Counted from the stretch's first letter, positions 26,039 to 36,536 are shown. The stretch: 64,000 bases of DNA from Synaphobranchus kaupii (GCA_029718625.1 CM056380.1:17798274-17862273), one strand, 5' to 3'. Notes: generated by a model from the letters alone, not told the origin. Made by a program: numbers and translations.

Positions 26039-26043
26039 AGACT
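26039..26043. repeat. Target-site duplication AGACT, left copy
   Basis: AGACT directly precedes the left LTR and is matched by AGACT at 33558-33562 after the right LTR. Five bp is the usual Ty3/Gypsy length. Confidence 0.9.
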
Positions 26044-26109
26044 TGTTACGACCCAGATACGAGACGAACCCAAGTGCAACGACCAGGAGACAGATTTCAA
26101 GAAGGGAGA

Positions 26110-26115
26110 TTTATT
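26110..26115 (-). terminator. Predicted polyadenylation signal AATAAA
   Basis: TTTATT on the plus strand is AATAAA in the element's sense, about 66 bp before the LTR end. If it is used, R would be about 1.2 kb and U5 very short. The same hexamer is in the 5' LTR at 32040-32045. Confidence 0.5.
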
Positions 26116-26279
26116 TAAATTAAGTTTTGGGGTAGTCCCAAAACTGTACAGGAAAAGCAAGCACAATTATCACACTGGGTAATGTCAGGAAGCCCGGAAC
26201 GGACTGCTCCAAGCCGGAGCTGGACTTGAGGGTCCGGAACGGGTTCCAAGCCGGAACTGGACTGGATAGTAGGTGAAGG

Positions 26280-26790
26280 CAACACCTGGACTGGACTGGA
26301 ACTGGACCGGGAGGTCCACTCAGGAATCGGGTTCTGGAACGGATTGTTCCAAACCGGAACTGGACTTGAAGGAAGGTGCACGACTCACACCGGAACTGGA
26401 CTGGAACTGGACCGGGAGGTCCACTCAGGAAGCGGGTTCAGGAACGGGTTTGTTCCAAACCGGAACTGGACTGAAGAGGTAGGTGCACGACTCACACCTG
26501 GACAGGACTGGAACTGGACCGGGAGGTCCACTCTGGAACTGGGCTCAGGAACGGATTGTTCCAAACCGGAACTGGACTGAAGAGGTAGGTGCACGACTCA
26601 CACCTGGACAGGACTGGAACTGGACCGGGAGGTCCACTCTGGCAACGGGTTCAGGAACGGATTGTTCCAAACCGGAACTGGACTGTACAGGAAGGTGTAC
26701 GACTCACACCTGGACTGGACTGGAACTGGACTTGAAGAGGTAGGTGGGGCGACTCACTACGGCTGGACTGGAACTGGACCGGGACGACTA
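26280..26790. repeat. 105-107-bp tandem repeats inside the LTR
   Basis: The motif ACTGGACCGGGAGGTCCACT starts at 26301, 26406, 26513 and 26619, giving a period of 105-107 bp, with degenerate partial units at 26724 and 26773. The palindrome-like GGACCGGGAGGTCC could form hairpins in RNA. The same array is in the right LTR (about 32210-32720). Confidence 0.9.
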
Positions 26791-27629
26791 CACCGGTACG
26801 GGGGCAAAAAGCAGAGGGAGGTTAGTTTGGGAGTAGGCACGGGAAGGACCAGGAGGTTCTCACAGGGGTGCAGGGTTTGACAGGTAGGTAGCTGGTGAAG
26901 CACGGCAGAGCTGGGTGGTGTGGCGTAGCTGCGGTAGGTCCGGTTGGAGCTGACTGGTCTCCAGAGCTCCCGGAACCGTAACCGAAGAACTTGGTGGCTG
27001 CTTCGGCCGGACAGGAACAACTGGAGGGTAGCCAGGTTATAACGCCACCACGGATCCTACACGAGCTGGAGGTGGAGGTACCGCAACACACACAAACAAA
27101 CACGGGGAAAACGAACACTGCAACGGAGGACTGGAAGCCGGGTAAACTGGAGGTTGAAGGAAGACAGGTTAGCTGCATGCAATACTGAAATAACAGGGGA
27201 GGTAAACTACCAATCCGTAGTTCGCGAGAACTAAACACTGTAAGGGGATAATATCCCACAACCAAGCGAATAGCACTTTAAAAGACCAGGAGCGAATAGC
27301 ATTAACACCGAGTGAGGATAGTTAACGAACTGGCGCCGACTAGCAGCCAGCCGAAGGTATAAATAGTGCAGATGATGACAAACTAAATAAGGCGCAGGTG
27401 TGGAAATCAAACGGGAGTGATTAACTAAACACCAGGTGAGGAATGCATGCAACGAGGGGGGAGGAGTGAAAAGGCGGAAGCAAACGACGAAAACCAAACG
27501 AACAAGACAGGGAAGGAAACGCCTAGTCCGTAGCAGAGGGGAAAACACGGACAAAGGGATCCAACATGACACGGAGGGAAAACAGGAAAACACGGAAAAC
27601 GAACAGGAAGGGAGCGGAACGTTACAGTA

Positions 27630-27640
27630 CCCCCCCCTCA
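27630..27640 (-). other. Polypurine tract overlapping the Pol stop codon
   Basis: In the element's sense the sequence is TGAGGGGGGGG, three bases before the 3' LTR. The TGA (27640-27638) is the Pol stop codon. The coding region and the plus-strand primer therefore overlap. Confidence 0.8.
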
Positions 27641-30600
27641 ATGTACGCCACCTGGCGTACCTGGCGGCCTGGTCTTGTAAGGGAAGCGTCTGTGGAAATC
27701 CTGGATCAGTGAGTGATCCAGGATGAGGCTCTTGTGGAGCCACGACCGCTCCTCAGGACCATACCCCTCCCAGTCAACGAGGTATTGAAATCCCCGACCC
27801 TTACGGCGGATATCGATAATACGGTCCACCGTGTAGGCCGGGGCATTGTCGATGACCCGGACAGGTGGAGGAGGGAGGGTAGGAGAACTGAGGGGGCTGG
27901 AGGCGACAGGCTTTATTTGGGACACATGAAAAACGGGGTAAACTTTAAGGGAGGCAGGGAGGGAAAGTTTAACAGAAACAGGGTTAATTAAACAAACAAT
28001 CGGGAAGGGACCAATAAACCGGGGCCGAAGTTTCTTAGAGGAAGAGGGAAGGGAAATGTTGGAAGTGGAGAGCCAGACCTGCTGACCGGCCCTATACTGA
28101 GGGGCTGCGGTCCTGTGATGGTCCGCCAGACGTTGGGAACGGGAATTAGAGCGCAGGAGTGCGGTACGCGCAAGTCTCCACATGCGCTTGCATCTGAGGA
28201 GGTGAGATCTCACGGAAGGGACTGCTATCTCGGCCTCCTGGGCCGACAGGAGAGGGGGTTGGTAACCCAATGAGCACTCGAACGGGGACAACCCTGTGGA
28301 AGCACTTTTAAGGGAGTTGTGAGCGTACTCTACCCAGGGGAGAAAACGGCTCCAGGAGGCGGGATTGCGTGCAGTGACGCATCGCAGGGCGGCCCCCAGG
28401 TCCTGGTTCGCCCTCTCTGCCTGGCCGTTAGACTGGGGATGGAACCCAGACGACAAACTCGCCGAGGCACCCAGGGCTACACAGAACGCCTTCCAAACCT
28501 GGGAGGAGAATTGGGGCCCACGGTCAGAAACGATGTCAGACGGGATCCCGTGCAGCCTGACCACATGTAACACCAGGAGCTCCGCAGTTTCGAGGGCGGA
28601 CGGAAGCTTAGGAAGGGGAATAAAGTGAACCGCCTTGGAAAACCGGTCCACTATTGTCAGAATGACGGTATTACCCTCTGACAATGGCAGACCGGTGACA
28701 AAATCCACACCAATGTGGCTCCAAGGACGGCCCGGGACAGGGAGGGGAAGGAGAAGACCGGAGGGAGACTGGTGGGATGCCTTGCTCCTGGCGCACACCG
28801 CGCAGGCCAGGACAAAGGCACGGGTATCCTCCTTGAGAGTGGGCCACCAAAAACTCCTCCTGACGAGGGTGGTCGTTCTGGCAACACCTGGGTGACACGC
28901 CAGACAGGAGGCGTGAACCCACTCCAGGACCTGGGAGCGGACGGAGTTGGGTACAAACAGGGAGGAGTTAGGGTTACTACGGGGGTCAGGGTGGGAAGTC
29001 TGGGCGGACCTCACAATCTCCTCGATCTTCCAGGAGACCGCAGCCACTACACAGGACGCCGGTAGAATAGGCTCAGGGTCAGCAGGACTGGAGGGAAGGG
29101 AAAAAACACGGGATAAGGCATCCGCCTTGATATTGCGGGAACCGGGGCGGTAAGAAACAGAAAAATTAAATCGGGCAAAGAATAATGACCATCTAGCCTG
29201 TCTGGCATTAAGCCTTTTAGCGGATTTAAGGTAAATTAAATTTTGATGGTCAGTTAAAACGATAAAGGGATTACCTGCCCCCTCCAGCCAGTGGCGCCAC
29301 TCCTCAAGAGTCAGCTTGATGGCAAGCAGTTCCCGATCCCCGACATCATAGTTCCGTTCAGCGGAGGACAGCCTCCAGGAGAAGAACGCACAGGGATGGA
29401 GCTTGTTGTCCAAGGCGGCTCGTTGAGACAGAATGGCCCCCACGCCGGTGTCGGAGGCATCCACCTCAATCGTAAATTGCCGGGTAGGATCAGGGTGACA
29501 AAGAATAGGGGCTGAGGAAAACCGAACTTTAAGCCGATCAAACGCCAGCTGGGCCTCAGAGTTCCAACAAAAAGAAAAAGCAGTGGAAGTGAGTTTGGTA
29601 AGGGGAGCAGCAATGACACTGTAGTTACGGATAAAACGGCGATAGAAATTAGCAAAACCAAGGAATTGTTGCAGGTGCTTACGAGAGGTGGGTTGGGGCC
29701 ATTCTGTAACCGCCTTGATTTTAGCAGGATCCGCCCGGATGCTGCCCTCCGCGATGATGAAGCCGAGGAACGGGACGGAGGAGACGTGAAAGGAGCACTT
29801 CTCTGCCTTGACAAAGAGCTGATTCTCCAGAAGACGCTGGAGAACCTCCCGGACATGAAGAATGTGCTCCTGAGGGGACTTGGAAAAAATCAAAATGTCG
29901 TCAATATAAACAAAAACCGTTTTCCCCAACAGGTCTCGCAGCACGTCATTCACCATGCCCTGGAAGACTGCGGGGGCGTTAGTAAGGCCGAAGGGGACCA
30001 CCAGGTACTCGTAGTGGCCCAACGGGGTATTGAAAGCAGTCTTCCATTCATCCCCCTCCCGTATACGCACCAAGTGGTACGCATTACGGAGGTCGAGCTT
30101 GGTGAATGTGACGGCTTGCGAGAGGGGTTCAAAAGCAGTGTTAATGAGGGGAAGAGGATATTTATTACGGATGGTGATTTGATTGAGTCCCCGGTAGTCG
30201 ATGCAGGGCCGTAGTGAGCCGTCCTTTTTTCCCACAAAAAAGAATCCAGCACCAACAGGAGAAGAGGAGGGACGGATGATGCCAGAAGCGAGGGACTCAT
30301 GAATGTACTCCTCCATGGCTAGCTTTTCCGGCCCCGACAGGCTGTAGAGGCGGCCAGATGGAAGCTTGGCTCCCGCCAGAAGGTCAATGCAGCAGTCGTA
30401 CGGCCTGTGAGGAGGTAAGGACAGAGCACGTGATTTCGAAAATACATGGCTGAGGTCATGATATTGCACAGGGACGTTAGAAAGATCGGGTTCGGGTTGG
30501 TTGGTGCTGAGATCCTTGGACCCCGGAGGAGGCAGAGCGGAACGAAGACAGCTAGCCAGACAATGACCACTCCATGCCAGGATGCGACCGGCTTGCCAGT

Positions 30601-30913
30601 CGATGTGAGGGTTGTGAAGACGGAGCCAAGTCTGACCTAAAACTATGGAAGATTGCTTGGAGTTAATGAGCAAGAGTTGAATACTCTCCCGATGATTGCC
30701 GGATAAAACTAACTGAATAGGAACGGTGGAGTGGGTCACTAACCCCAGACTCCTACCGTCTAAGGCGAGAGCAGTAATAGGAGAGGGTAGAGGTTCCGTA
30801 GGGATGCCGGCCCTCCTGGCGAAGGTGATGTCAATGAAGTTGGCGTCGGCCCCCGAGTCGATGAGCCGACGAGACTTCGGACTTGTCCCTCCATAGGAGA
30901 GTGGCCTTGAATA
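27638..30913 (-). CDS. pol: Gypsy Pol: protease, RT, RNase H, integrase, chromodomain
   Basis: This frame is open from a TAG at 30914-30916 to the TGA at 27638-27640, about 1091 codons without a stop. No start codon is obvious, as expected for a Gag-Pol product. Protease: LIDSGAD motif at about 30862-30840. Counting from a GTG codon at 30739, reverse transcriptase has LDLRNAYH at 215-222 and the YIDD active site at 278-281. RNase H has D427, E470, D497 and D540. Integrase has a zinc site H609, H616, C646, C649 and catalytic D679, D739, E775. The chromodomain runs about 968-1020, with YLVDWEGY, and may direct insertion by binding histone tails. All catalytic residues are present. Gag lies upstream in the same frame but is separated by three stops. 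Confidence 0.93.
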   Translation of the reverse strand, partial: YSRPLSYGGTSPKSRRLIDSGADANFIDITFARRAGIPTEPLPSPITALALDGRSLGLVTHSTVPIQLVLSGNHRESIQLLLINSKQSSIVLGQTWLRLHNPHIDWQAGRILAWSGHCLASCLRSALPPPGSKDLSTNQPEPDLSNVPVQYHDLSHVFSKSRALSLPPHRPYDCCIDLLAGAKLPSGRLYSLSGPEKLAMEEYIHESLASGIIRPSSSPVGAGFFFVGKKDGSLRPCIDYRGLNQITIRNKYPLPLINTAFEPLSQAVTFTKLDLRNAYHLVRIREGDEWKTAFNTPLGHYEYLVVPFGLTNAPAVFQGMVNDVLRDLLGKTVFVYIDDILIFSKSPQEHILHVREVLQRLLENQLFVKAEKCSFHVSSVPFLGFIIAEGSIRADPAKIKAVTEWPQPTSRKHLQQFLGFANFYRRFIRNYSVIAAPLTKLTSTAFSFCWNSEAQLAFDRLKVRFSSAPILCHPDPTRQFTIEVDASDTGVGAILSQRAALDNKLHPCAFFSWRLSSAERNYDVGDRELLAIKLTLEEWRHWLEGAGNPFIVLTDHQNLIYLKSAKRLNARQARWSLFFARFNFSVSYRPGSRNIKADALSRVFSLPSSPADPEPILPASCVVAAVSWKIEEIVRSAQTSHPDPRSNPNSSLFVPNSVRSQVLEWVHASCLACHPGVARTTTLVRRSFWWPTLKEDTRAFVLACAVCARSKASHQSPSGLLLPLPVPGRPWSHIGVDFVTGLPLSEGNTVILTIVDRFSKAVHFIPLPKLPSALETAELLVLHVVRLHGIPSDIVSDRGPQFSSQVWKAFCVALGASASLSSGFHPQSNGQAERANQDLGAALRCVTARNPASWSRFLPWVEYAHNSLKSASTGLSPFECSLGYQPPLLSAQEAEIAVPSVRSHLLRCKRMWRLARTALLRSNSRSQRLADHHRTAAPQYRAGQQVWLSTSNISLPSSSKKLRPRFIGPFPIVCLINPVSVKLSLPASLKVYPVFHVSQIKPVASSPLSSPTLPPPPVRVIDNAPAYTVDRIIDIRRKGRGFQYLVDWEGYGPEERSWLHKSLILDHSLIQDFHRRFPYKTRPPGTPGGVH

Positions 30914-30995
30914 CTAGGCGGTTCTGAGCTGCATGGCTTGGTATGATGGGGCTCGTCAGTACGCCCAGTTTAACTGGCGAGCCTACTCTTTTGGG
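30831..30995 (-). other. Gag-Pol junction with CCCAAAA slippery site
   Basis: The heptamer CCCAAAA (30995-30989) is read C CCA AAA in the Gag frame and lies just before the last sense codon and TAG stop (30985-30983). This is a canonical -1 slippery site. The -1 frame is then open to a TGA at 30833-30831. The protease frame, however, equals the Gag frame, which contains stops at 30985-30983, 30958-30956 and 30916-30914. One -1 shift therefore does not lead into protease. A further frame change between about 30913 and 30865 is needed, most simply an indel in this copy or an assembly error. Confidence 0.6.
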
Positions 30996-31954
30996 CGAAT
31001 CGGACAAGAGACGATCTGATGGCCAGGCTTGCCACAGTAAAAGCAGGATCTAGAGCGTAGGCGACGTTGGCGCTCCTCGGCGTTGACCGCAACTCTGCCC
31101 AGTTGCATGGGCTCCTCCTCGGAGACCCCAGACGCAGCTCTGGATCCTGTAGCAGAAGAGTGTTGACGGAAGTTGGAAGAGGTGGAGTGACACTGACGAC
31201 CGGAGTTCCCTCCTCGCTCGCGAGCCCGGATACGGAGACGATTGTCGATAGCTATGGCCAGACTAATGAGACCGTTGAGAGAGTTGGACTCCTCACGGGT
31301 GGCAAGTTGGTCCTTGAGCTCTTCGCTAAGTGCCTGGCGAAAGGCCCCCTGAAGGGCGGTGTCATTCCATCCAGACTCCGCTGCGAGGGTACGGAATTGA
31401 ATCGCCATCTCCGCGACGCTGCGACTTCCTTGACGGACTTGAAGCAGGCGCTGGGTAGCGTCTCGCCCACAGGTAGGGTGATCGAACACACGCCGCATTT
31501 CGGCGGTGAAGGCAGCGAAGTTGTTGCAGAGCGCGACCTGGCTGTCCCAAATGGATGTAGCCCACTCCAGGGCACCTCCTCCCAAGCTGCTCATAATAAA
31601 CGCGATCTTACATGGGTCGGAGGCGAAGGAGGAGGGCTGCATACGGAACACAATGTCGCATTTCATCAGGAATTCGCGACATCTCCCCAATCCCCCGCGG
31701 TATAATTCAGGGTGTTGTACGCGGGGCTCCCGACTGGACGTGGAAACAGGAGGATCAACCAGCGGATCCGGAGCGGGAGGTGTAGGACCCACAGGAATAC
31801 GCGGAAGCGGCTGATGAAGCGATAGCTGAGCCACTTGCTCCGTGATGCCCCTCAGCACCTCCAAAACGTCATCCAAACGACGGCCCTGTTGGTCACTGAC
31901 CGCAGTTTGGCAGGAGAAGGCGTGACGAATCTGATCCAGGTCGGCTGGGTCCAT
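30983..31954 (-). CDS. gag: Gypsy Gag with CCHC zinc knuckle
   Basis: 323 codons from an ATG only 19 bases after the 5' LTR. A Pro-rich stretch (about 50-75) follows an N-terminal helical region. Then comes the capsid-like retrotransposon Gag domain (about 80-230; ALEWATSIW, FRQALSEELKDQL). The C-terminus has one CCHC knuckle, C304-X2-C307-X4-H312-X4-C317, which binds nucleic acid during packaging. The product would form the virus-like particle in which cDNA is made. The frame is intact. The stop codon follows a CCCAAAA slippery heptamer. Confidence 0.92.
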   Translation of the reverse strand: MDPADLDQIRHAFSCQTAVSDQQGRRLDDVLEVLRGITEQVAQLSLHQPLPRIPVGPTPPAPDPLVDPPVSTSSREPRVQHPELYRGGLGRCREFLMKCDIVFRMQPSSFASDPCKIAFIMSSLGGGALEWATSIWDSQVALCNNFAAFTAEMRRVFDHPTCGRDATQRLLQVRQGSRSVAEMAIQFRTLAAESGWNDTALQGAFRQALSEELKDQLATREESNSLNGLISLAIAIDNRLRIRARERGGNSGRQCHSTSSNFRQHSSATGSRAASGVSEEEPMQLGRVAVNAEERQRRLRSRSCFYCGKPGHQIVSCPIRPKE

Positions 31955-31961
31955 GCTTTTG

Positions 31962-31972
31962 GCCAGTTCGTT
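31962..31972 (-). other. Primer-binding site, self-priming type
   Basis: In the element's sense, one base after the LTR comes AACGAACTGGC. It does not begin with TGG as tRNA-primed sites usually do. Its exact 11-base complement, GCCAGTTCGTT, is found inside the LTR at 33265-33255, where the transcript is predicted to start. Self-priming by the first 11 bases of the mRNA is known for Tf1 of fission yeast and relatives. Confidence 0.75.
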
Positions 31973-31973
31973 C

Positions 31974-33557
31974 TGTTACGACCCAGATACGAGACGAACC
32001 CAAGTGCAACGACCAGGAGACAGATTTCAAGAAGGGAGATTTATTTAAATTAAGTTTTGGGGTAGTCCCAAAACTGTACAGGAAAAGCAAGCACAATTAT
32101 CACACTGGGTAATGTCAGGAAGCCCGGAACGGACTGCTCCAAGCCGGAGCTGGACTTGAGGGTCCGGAACGGGTTCCAAGCCGGAACTGGACTGGATAGT
32201 AGGTGAAGGCAACACCTGGACTGGACTGGAACTGGACCGGGAGGTCCACTCAGGAATCGGGTTCTGGAACGGATTGTTCCAAACCGGAACTGGACTTGAA
32301 GGAAGGTGCACGACTCACACCGGAACTGGACTGGAACTGGACCGGGAGGTCCACTCAGGAAGCGGGTTCAGGAACGGGTTTGTTCCAAACCGGAACTGGA
32401 CTGAAGAGGTAGGTGCACGACTCACACCTGGACAGGACTGGAACTGGACCGGGAGGTCCACTCTGGAACTGGGCTCAGGAACGGATTGTTCCAAACCGGA
32501 ACTGGACTGAAGAGGTAGGTGCACGACTCACACCTGGACAGGACTGGAACTGGACCGGGAGGTCCACTCTGGCAACGGGTTCAGGAACGGATTGTTCCAA
32601 ACCGGAACTGGACTGTACAGGAAGGTGTACGACTCACACCTGGACTGGACTGGAACTGGACTTGAAGAGGTAGGTGGGCGACTCACTACGGCTGGACTGG
32701 AACTGGACCGGGACGACTACACCGGTACGGGGGCAAAAAGCAGAGGGAGGTTAGTTTGGGAGTAGGCACGGGAAGGACCGGGAGGTTCTCACAGGGGTGC
32801 AGGGTTTGACAGGTAGGTAGCTGGTGAAGCACGGCAGAGCTGGGTGGTGTGGCGTAGCTGCGGTAGGTCCTGTTGGAGCTGACTGGTCTCCAGAGCTCCC
32901 GGAACCGTAACCGAAGAACTTGGTGGCTGCTTCGGCCGGACAGGAACAACTGGAGGGTAGTCAGGTTATAACGCCACCACGGATCCTACACGAGCTGGAG
33001 GTGGAGGTACCGCAACACACACACAAACAAACACGGGGAAAACGAACACTGCAACGGAGGACTGGAAGCCGGGTAAACTGGAGGTTGAAGGAAGACAGGT
33101 TAGCTGCATGCAATACTGAAATGACAGGGGAGGTAAACTACCAATCCGTAGTTCGCGAGAACTAAACACTGTAAGGGGATAATATCCCACAACCAAGCGA
33201 ATAGCACTTTAAAAGACCAGGAGCGAATAGCATTAACACCGAGTGAGGATAGTTAACGAACTGGCGCCGACTAGCAGCCAGCCGAAGGTATAAATAGTGC
33301 AGATGATGACAAACTAAATAAGGCGCAGGTGGGGAAATCAAACGGGAGTGATTAACTAAACACCAGGTGAGGAATGCATGCAACGAGGGGGGAGGAGTGA
33401 AAAGGCGGAAGCAAACGACGAAAACCAAACGAACAAGACAGGGAAGGAAACGCCTAGTCCGTAGCAGAGGGGAAAACACGGACAAAGGGATCCAACATGA
33501 CACGGAGGGAAAACAGGAAAACACGGAAAACGAACAGGAAGGGAGCGGAACGTTACA
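31974..33557 (-). repeat. 5' LTR of the Gypsy element
   Basis: 1584 bp. Compared with the left LTR I count five substitutions, a one-base G-run difference and a CA-unit difference, giving about 99.7% identity. It carries the promoter for the element's RNA on the minus strand. Confidence 0.95.
33289..33296 (-). promoter_or_regulatory. LTR TATA box, TATTTATA
   Basis: On the minus strand TATTTATA begins 31 bases upstream of position 33265, where the 11-base primer-complementary segment starts. This is the canonical TATA-to-start distance and supports 33265 as the RNA start. Confidence 0.7.
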
Positions 33558-33562
33558 AGACT
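33558..33562. repeat. Target-site duplication AGACT, right copy
   Basis: Matches AGACT at 26039-26043 exactly. Confidence 0.9.
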
Positions 33563-33737
33563 TGTGTTTACTGTTTTGCAAAAATGTGTTAGTCAGTTGC
33601 ATTTTGTGTGAAAGCAGCCAGAAATGACTAACTTGTTTTGCAAAACAATGTTGGTGTTCTGTTGATTTAGGTTTAGTTGTTGACATTGAGAACCACTGTT
33701 TCATTCATATGGTGTGAGCAATGGGAAAAAACTGTAA

Positions 33738-33860
33738 AGTAGCAGCTATCCATAGCCATGAATATCCAGTCTAGTTATATTCACAGTAGGCTATGGTCTT
33801 AAGTAGACTTAAGTCTTAAGTCTATGTCAGTAAGCTATGGCTAAGTCCTAAGATAAGTGA
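33738..33860. repeat. Dispersed repeat fragment
   Basis: AGTAGCAGCTATCCATAGCC and the following CACAGTAGGCTATGG match, with changes, the repeat at about 54390-54440 (TGTAGCAGCTATCCCTAGCA). It is probably the same fish repeat family. Confidence 0.45.
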
Positions 33861-35431
33861 GGGCTGATTAAGAGAGACAACTACAACATCAAGTTCGAGA
33901 CACTAGTGCTACAGGAAAGTGCTAGACAGTGGCAATTATGACTGATAGGGATCTGGTCGCTGTGTCTGTGGACGAACATGCAGCACTGTGGCCTGTTTGT
34001 CTGTTATACGGGCTCTTTGTGAGCCCACGCAGAGCAGCGCTGAGAGAGAGAGAAAGAAAAGCCGTTATTAATAATGCATGTATGAGTGCCCCGTCGGTCC
34101 CAGCCGTGTGTGCGTGCCTGTCTGCTTTGTGGCGAGACCGTGTGACGCGGCGACCGCTTAACGCTGGCCTCGGCCGGGCCACGTGCCACCGGAGTGCATC
34201 AGGCGTGTGTCATAAACAGGCGGCCTCCACCTTTTCAGACCTCCCTCTTTTCCGGGCAGGAGGAGGGAGTGCCCTTCTTCATCTCAGAGGAAAGAGGGGA
34301 CAGGGGAGAGAGAGAAAGAGAGAGAGAGGGGGGTCAGAGAAAGGGGGGTAAAAACAGCAGAGAAAGAAAAAAAAATATGGGAAACTGTGGGTGATGGTGA
34401 GAGATAGAGTTAGAGAGAGAGAGATATGGTGATGGAGAGAGAGAGAGAGAGAGAAAGAGCTCGAGAGAGGGGGGGGGGGGGGGGGGGGGGGGTTTCTGCT
34501 GTTGAAACAAAGAGAATATTCTGGGGTTTTTATTTTTGATCCTGACTCATAAAAGGAGAAGGCTTTGTAGAGGGTTATGATTGTGGACAGTATACTTATA
34601 TTGCTTAAGATTATATGTTACGCAATTTCTGTCTCATGCTGCTCTGAAAGGTTTGGGCAATGCCAGCTTGTTTTTAGATGTGACCACATACCCTGTCATG
34701 AATTCTCCTGAATTTATCCTTTAGAATTATACAAGTACACAGAAGATACTGAGGTTGAGATTGTTAGAGAGATATGAAGGGCATGAGCTTAAATAAAGCT
34801 GGGAAGGAGCCGGACCTATTCAAGGGAGAGAAAGGTAAGAGAACATATTGGAAGAAAGAAGAGGGAGGGAAAGAGCAAAGGTGGGGGAAGGAAGAGGAGG
34901 AGGAGGAGGAGGGGAGAGAGTGGGAGAGAATTTTAAATGAATAAGAAAAAAAGCAGAAGTATGATAACACCTACCATTACCTCCCTGATGCTAGGCTACT
35001 ATAATGCACTAAACACAAACGAACCCACCGCACACTCGCCCGAGCAGTAGATTACTGTAATTATTGCAGAGCTAGAAAAGAAAGACGACATTTTTGGATA
35101 TTCTATGGCTGTATTAGACTCTGAATGACTGGGAAGGCTTCAAACGAGGAAGGCACTACAAACAGAGTTTGAGGGTGAGAAGGCAGCTCTGTTCTTTTCT
35201 CAGTGAAGATGCGTGAGAAGATAACAGGTATGAGTGAGCCTTTGAAAGTGTGGTCAGGAAACCCTAATCTCGATTTATCACTTATCGCGCGTAGCAGACT
35301 GCACAGCATCAAAGCTCCACATCATCTGATACCTTCCCACTGTCCACAACACTTGTAGTAACAATTAATTTTGAGTGCTAAGCCTTCCTGCATAGATTCT
35401 TATATATAACTGTAGCAAATATATTCTCAGC
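33861..35431. other. Non-coding stretch with GA and G tracts
   Basis: GC- and CpG-rich at 34080-34220. GA-rich at 34300-34468, followed by 24 consecutive G at 34469-34492. A second purine-rich stretch is at 34850-34930. No gene is recognised; a 140-codon plus ORF at 33929-34351 has no known domain and runs into the GA tract. Confidence 0.45.
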
Positions 35432-35432
35432 A

Positions 35433-35526
<94 letters not shown>

Positions 35527-35600
35527 TGAGAGAGTGTGTGCATGTGTGTGTGTGTGTGTGTGTGTGTGGGTGTGAGTGAGAGAGAGAGAGAGTGTGTTTA
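35432..35600. repeat. (GT)n/(GA)n microsatellite
   Basis: GT arrays interrupted by GAGAGA segments. Confidence 0.95.
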
Positions 35601-36534
35601 TGGGCAGGTGCTCTAATTACACAGGGAGAGGTAATCTCCTCTGTGAGTCTGGAGTTCCCCTGGCTTCCTCAACTCACAGATGAATGGATGCAGAACTGTG
35701 AGTGTCTCGTTGGCCCCTCTGACAGCCCCATAGGCTCCAAACAAACCTATGCAAAAACAAAGTACACACTAAACTATTTACAGTTATATTACAGTTTTCC
35801 TCAATTGTTTAGACACTAAAATTGGTATTATGACCCTATAAATAAAACATTAAATTTATGTGCCAACAGATAGACAATCTTTTCAAACTTATAAGCACTA
35901 TTTTGCTTGTTTTAACACAAATTTCAGTCTCTTTAACACTTTTTGAATACATTTCACCCAATTCTCCCGTTTTAGGCACAATTTTCAAAAAGTATGTATA
36001 TCTCTTGTTTTCACGTGTAAAACACTGCCATTAAAAACTATAAACTCCAATATCAATTAACACACACATTCTTCACAGACAAAACACTAGTTGATTTAAT
36101 TATTCAATCAGCAATCAGAGCTTTAGCACAAATAAAAGGGCAAAATGTGAGCCCTCCTGTACATGGAGAACAATGGCTGACGAACATTTAGAAATGTGAA
36201 TAGGTAGACCTTCTCTATTGTTATTTACTGTAACATATCAATACTCGGTGATTCCTGTACTGCAGAATACCTAATTTATACTACTACAAGGGGAACACAG
36301 TACAGACATCATAGTGTGCACCAGCTAAGCTGGCAGTATCCCTCATGTACGTGCCGATGCCACCCCTACATGGAGCAAATATGGGAGAGCATGTCCCCTC
36401 TGCAGCTCAGAGTAGCTTAGCATCCTACTAGCCTTACTGTGCTGCAGAACTGAGCTCCACACACATTCACACAGACGCACACACATGCACATACACACAG
36501 AAACAGACACATATACACACTCACATGTGCACAC

Positions 36535-36536
<2 letters not shown>

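Larger units (their letters stand above)
26044..27626 (-). repeat. 3' LTR of the Gypsy element
   Basis: 1583 bp, running TGTTACGACCC to GGAACGTTACA on the plus strand. It carries a TATA box (27358-27365), the predicted transcript start (27334), an internal tandem array (about 26280-26780) and a minus-strand AATAAA at 26110-26115 close to its 3' end. Confidence 0.95.
26044..33557 (-). mobile_element. Ty3/Gypsy chromovirus, nearly intact
   Basis: The element has two LTRs (26044-27626 and 31974-33557) with TG...CA ends on either strand and an internal region of 4347 bp coding on the minus strand. In order from the right: 5' LTR, primer site, Gag, protease, reverse transcriptase, RNase H, integrase with C-terminal chromodomain, polypurine tract, 3' LTR. 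The chromodomain and self-priming signature place it with the Tf1/sushi group of chromoviruses. The LTRs differ by five substitutions and two small indels, so the insertion is young. Reading-frame breaks between Gag and protease are described under those features. Confidence 0.93.
25372..33734. mobile_element. Tc1-type TIR element split by the Gypsy insertion
   Basis: The left terminus at 25372 is CAGTTTTTTCTATTGCTTAC. The right terminus, read inverted from 33734, is CAGTTTTTTCCCATTGCTCA and is followed by TA. If the LTR element and one copy of its target duplication are removed, about 850 bp of non-coding sequence remain (25372-26043 plus 33563-33734), rich in TTTTGCAAAA motifs in both halves. 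The left TA has been lost or mutated. This is a non-autonomous relative of the element at 35792-37258. Confidence 0.65.

Noticed and set aside
26273..26743. Small ORFs with repeated WNWTGR text inside the LTR (also 32203-32673)
   Set aside because: They are frames through the 105-107-bp LTR tandem repeat, antisense to the element. No evidence of expression.
27713..31814. Plus-strand ORFs opposite gag and pol (for example 29666-30214, 31067-31705)
   Set aside because: They are antisense shadows of the coding strand of the retrotransposon.
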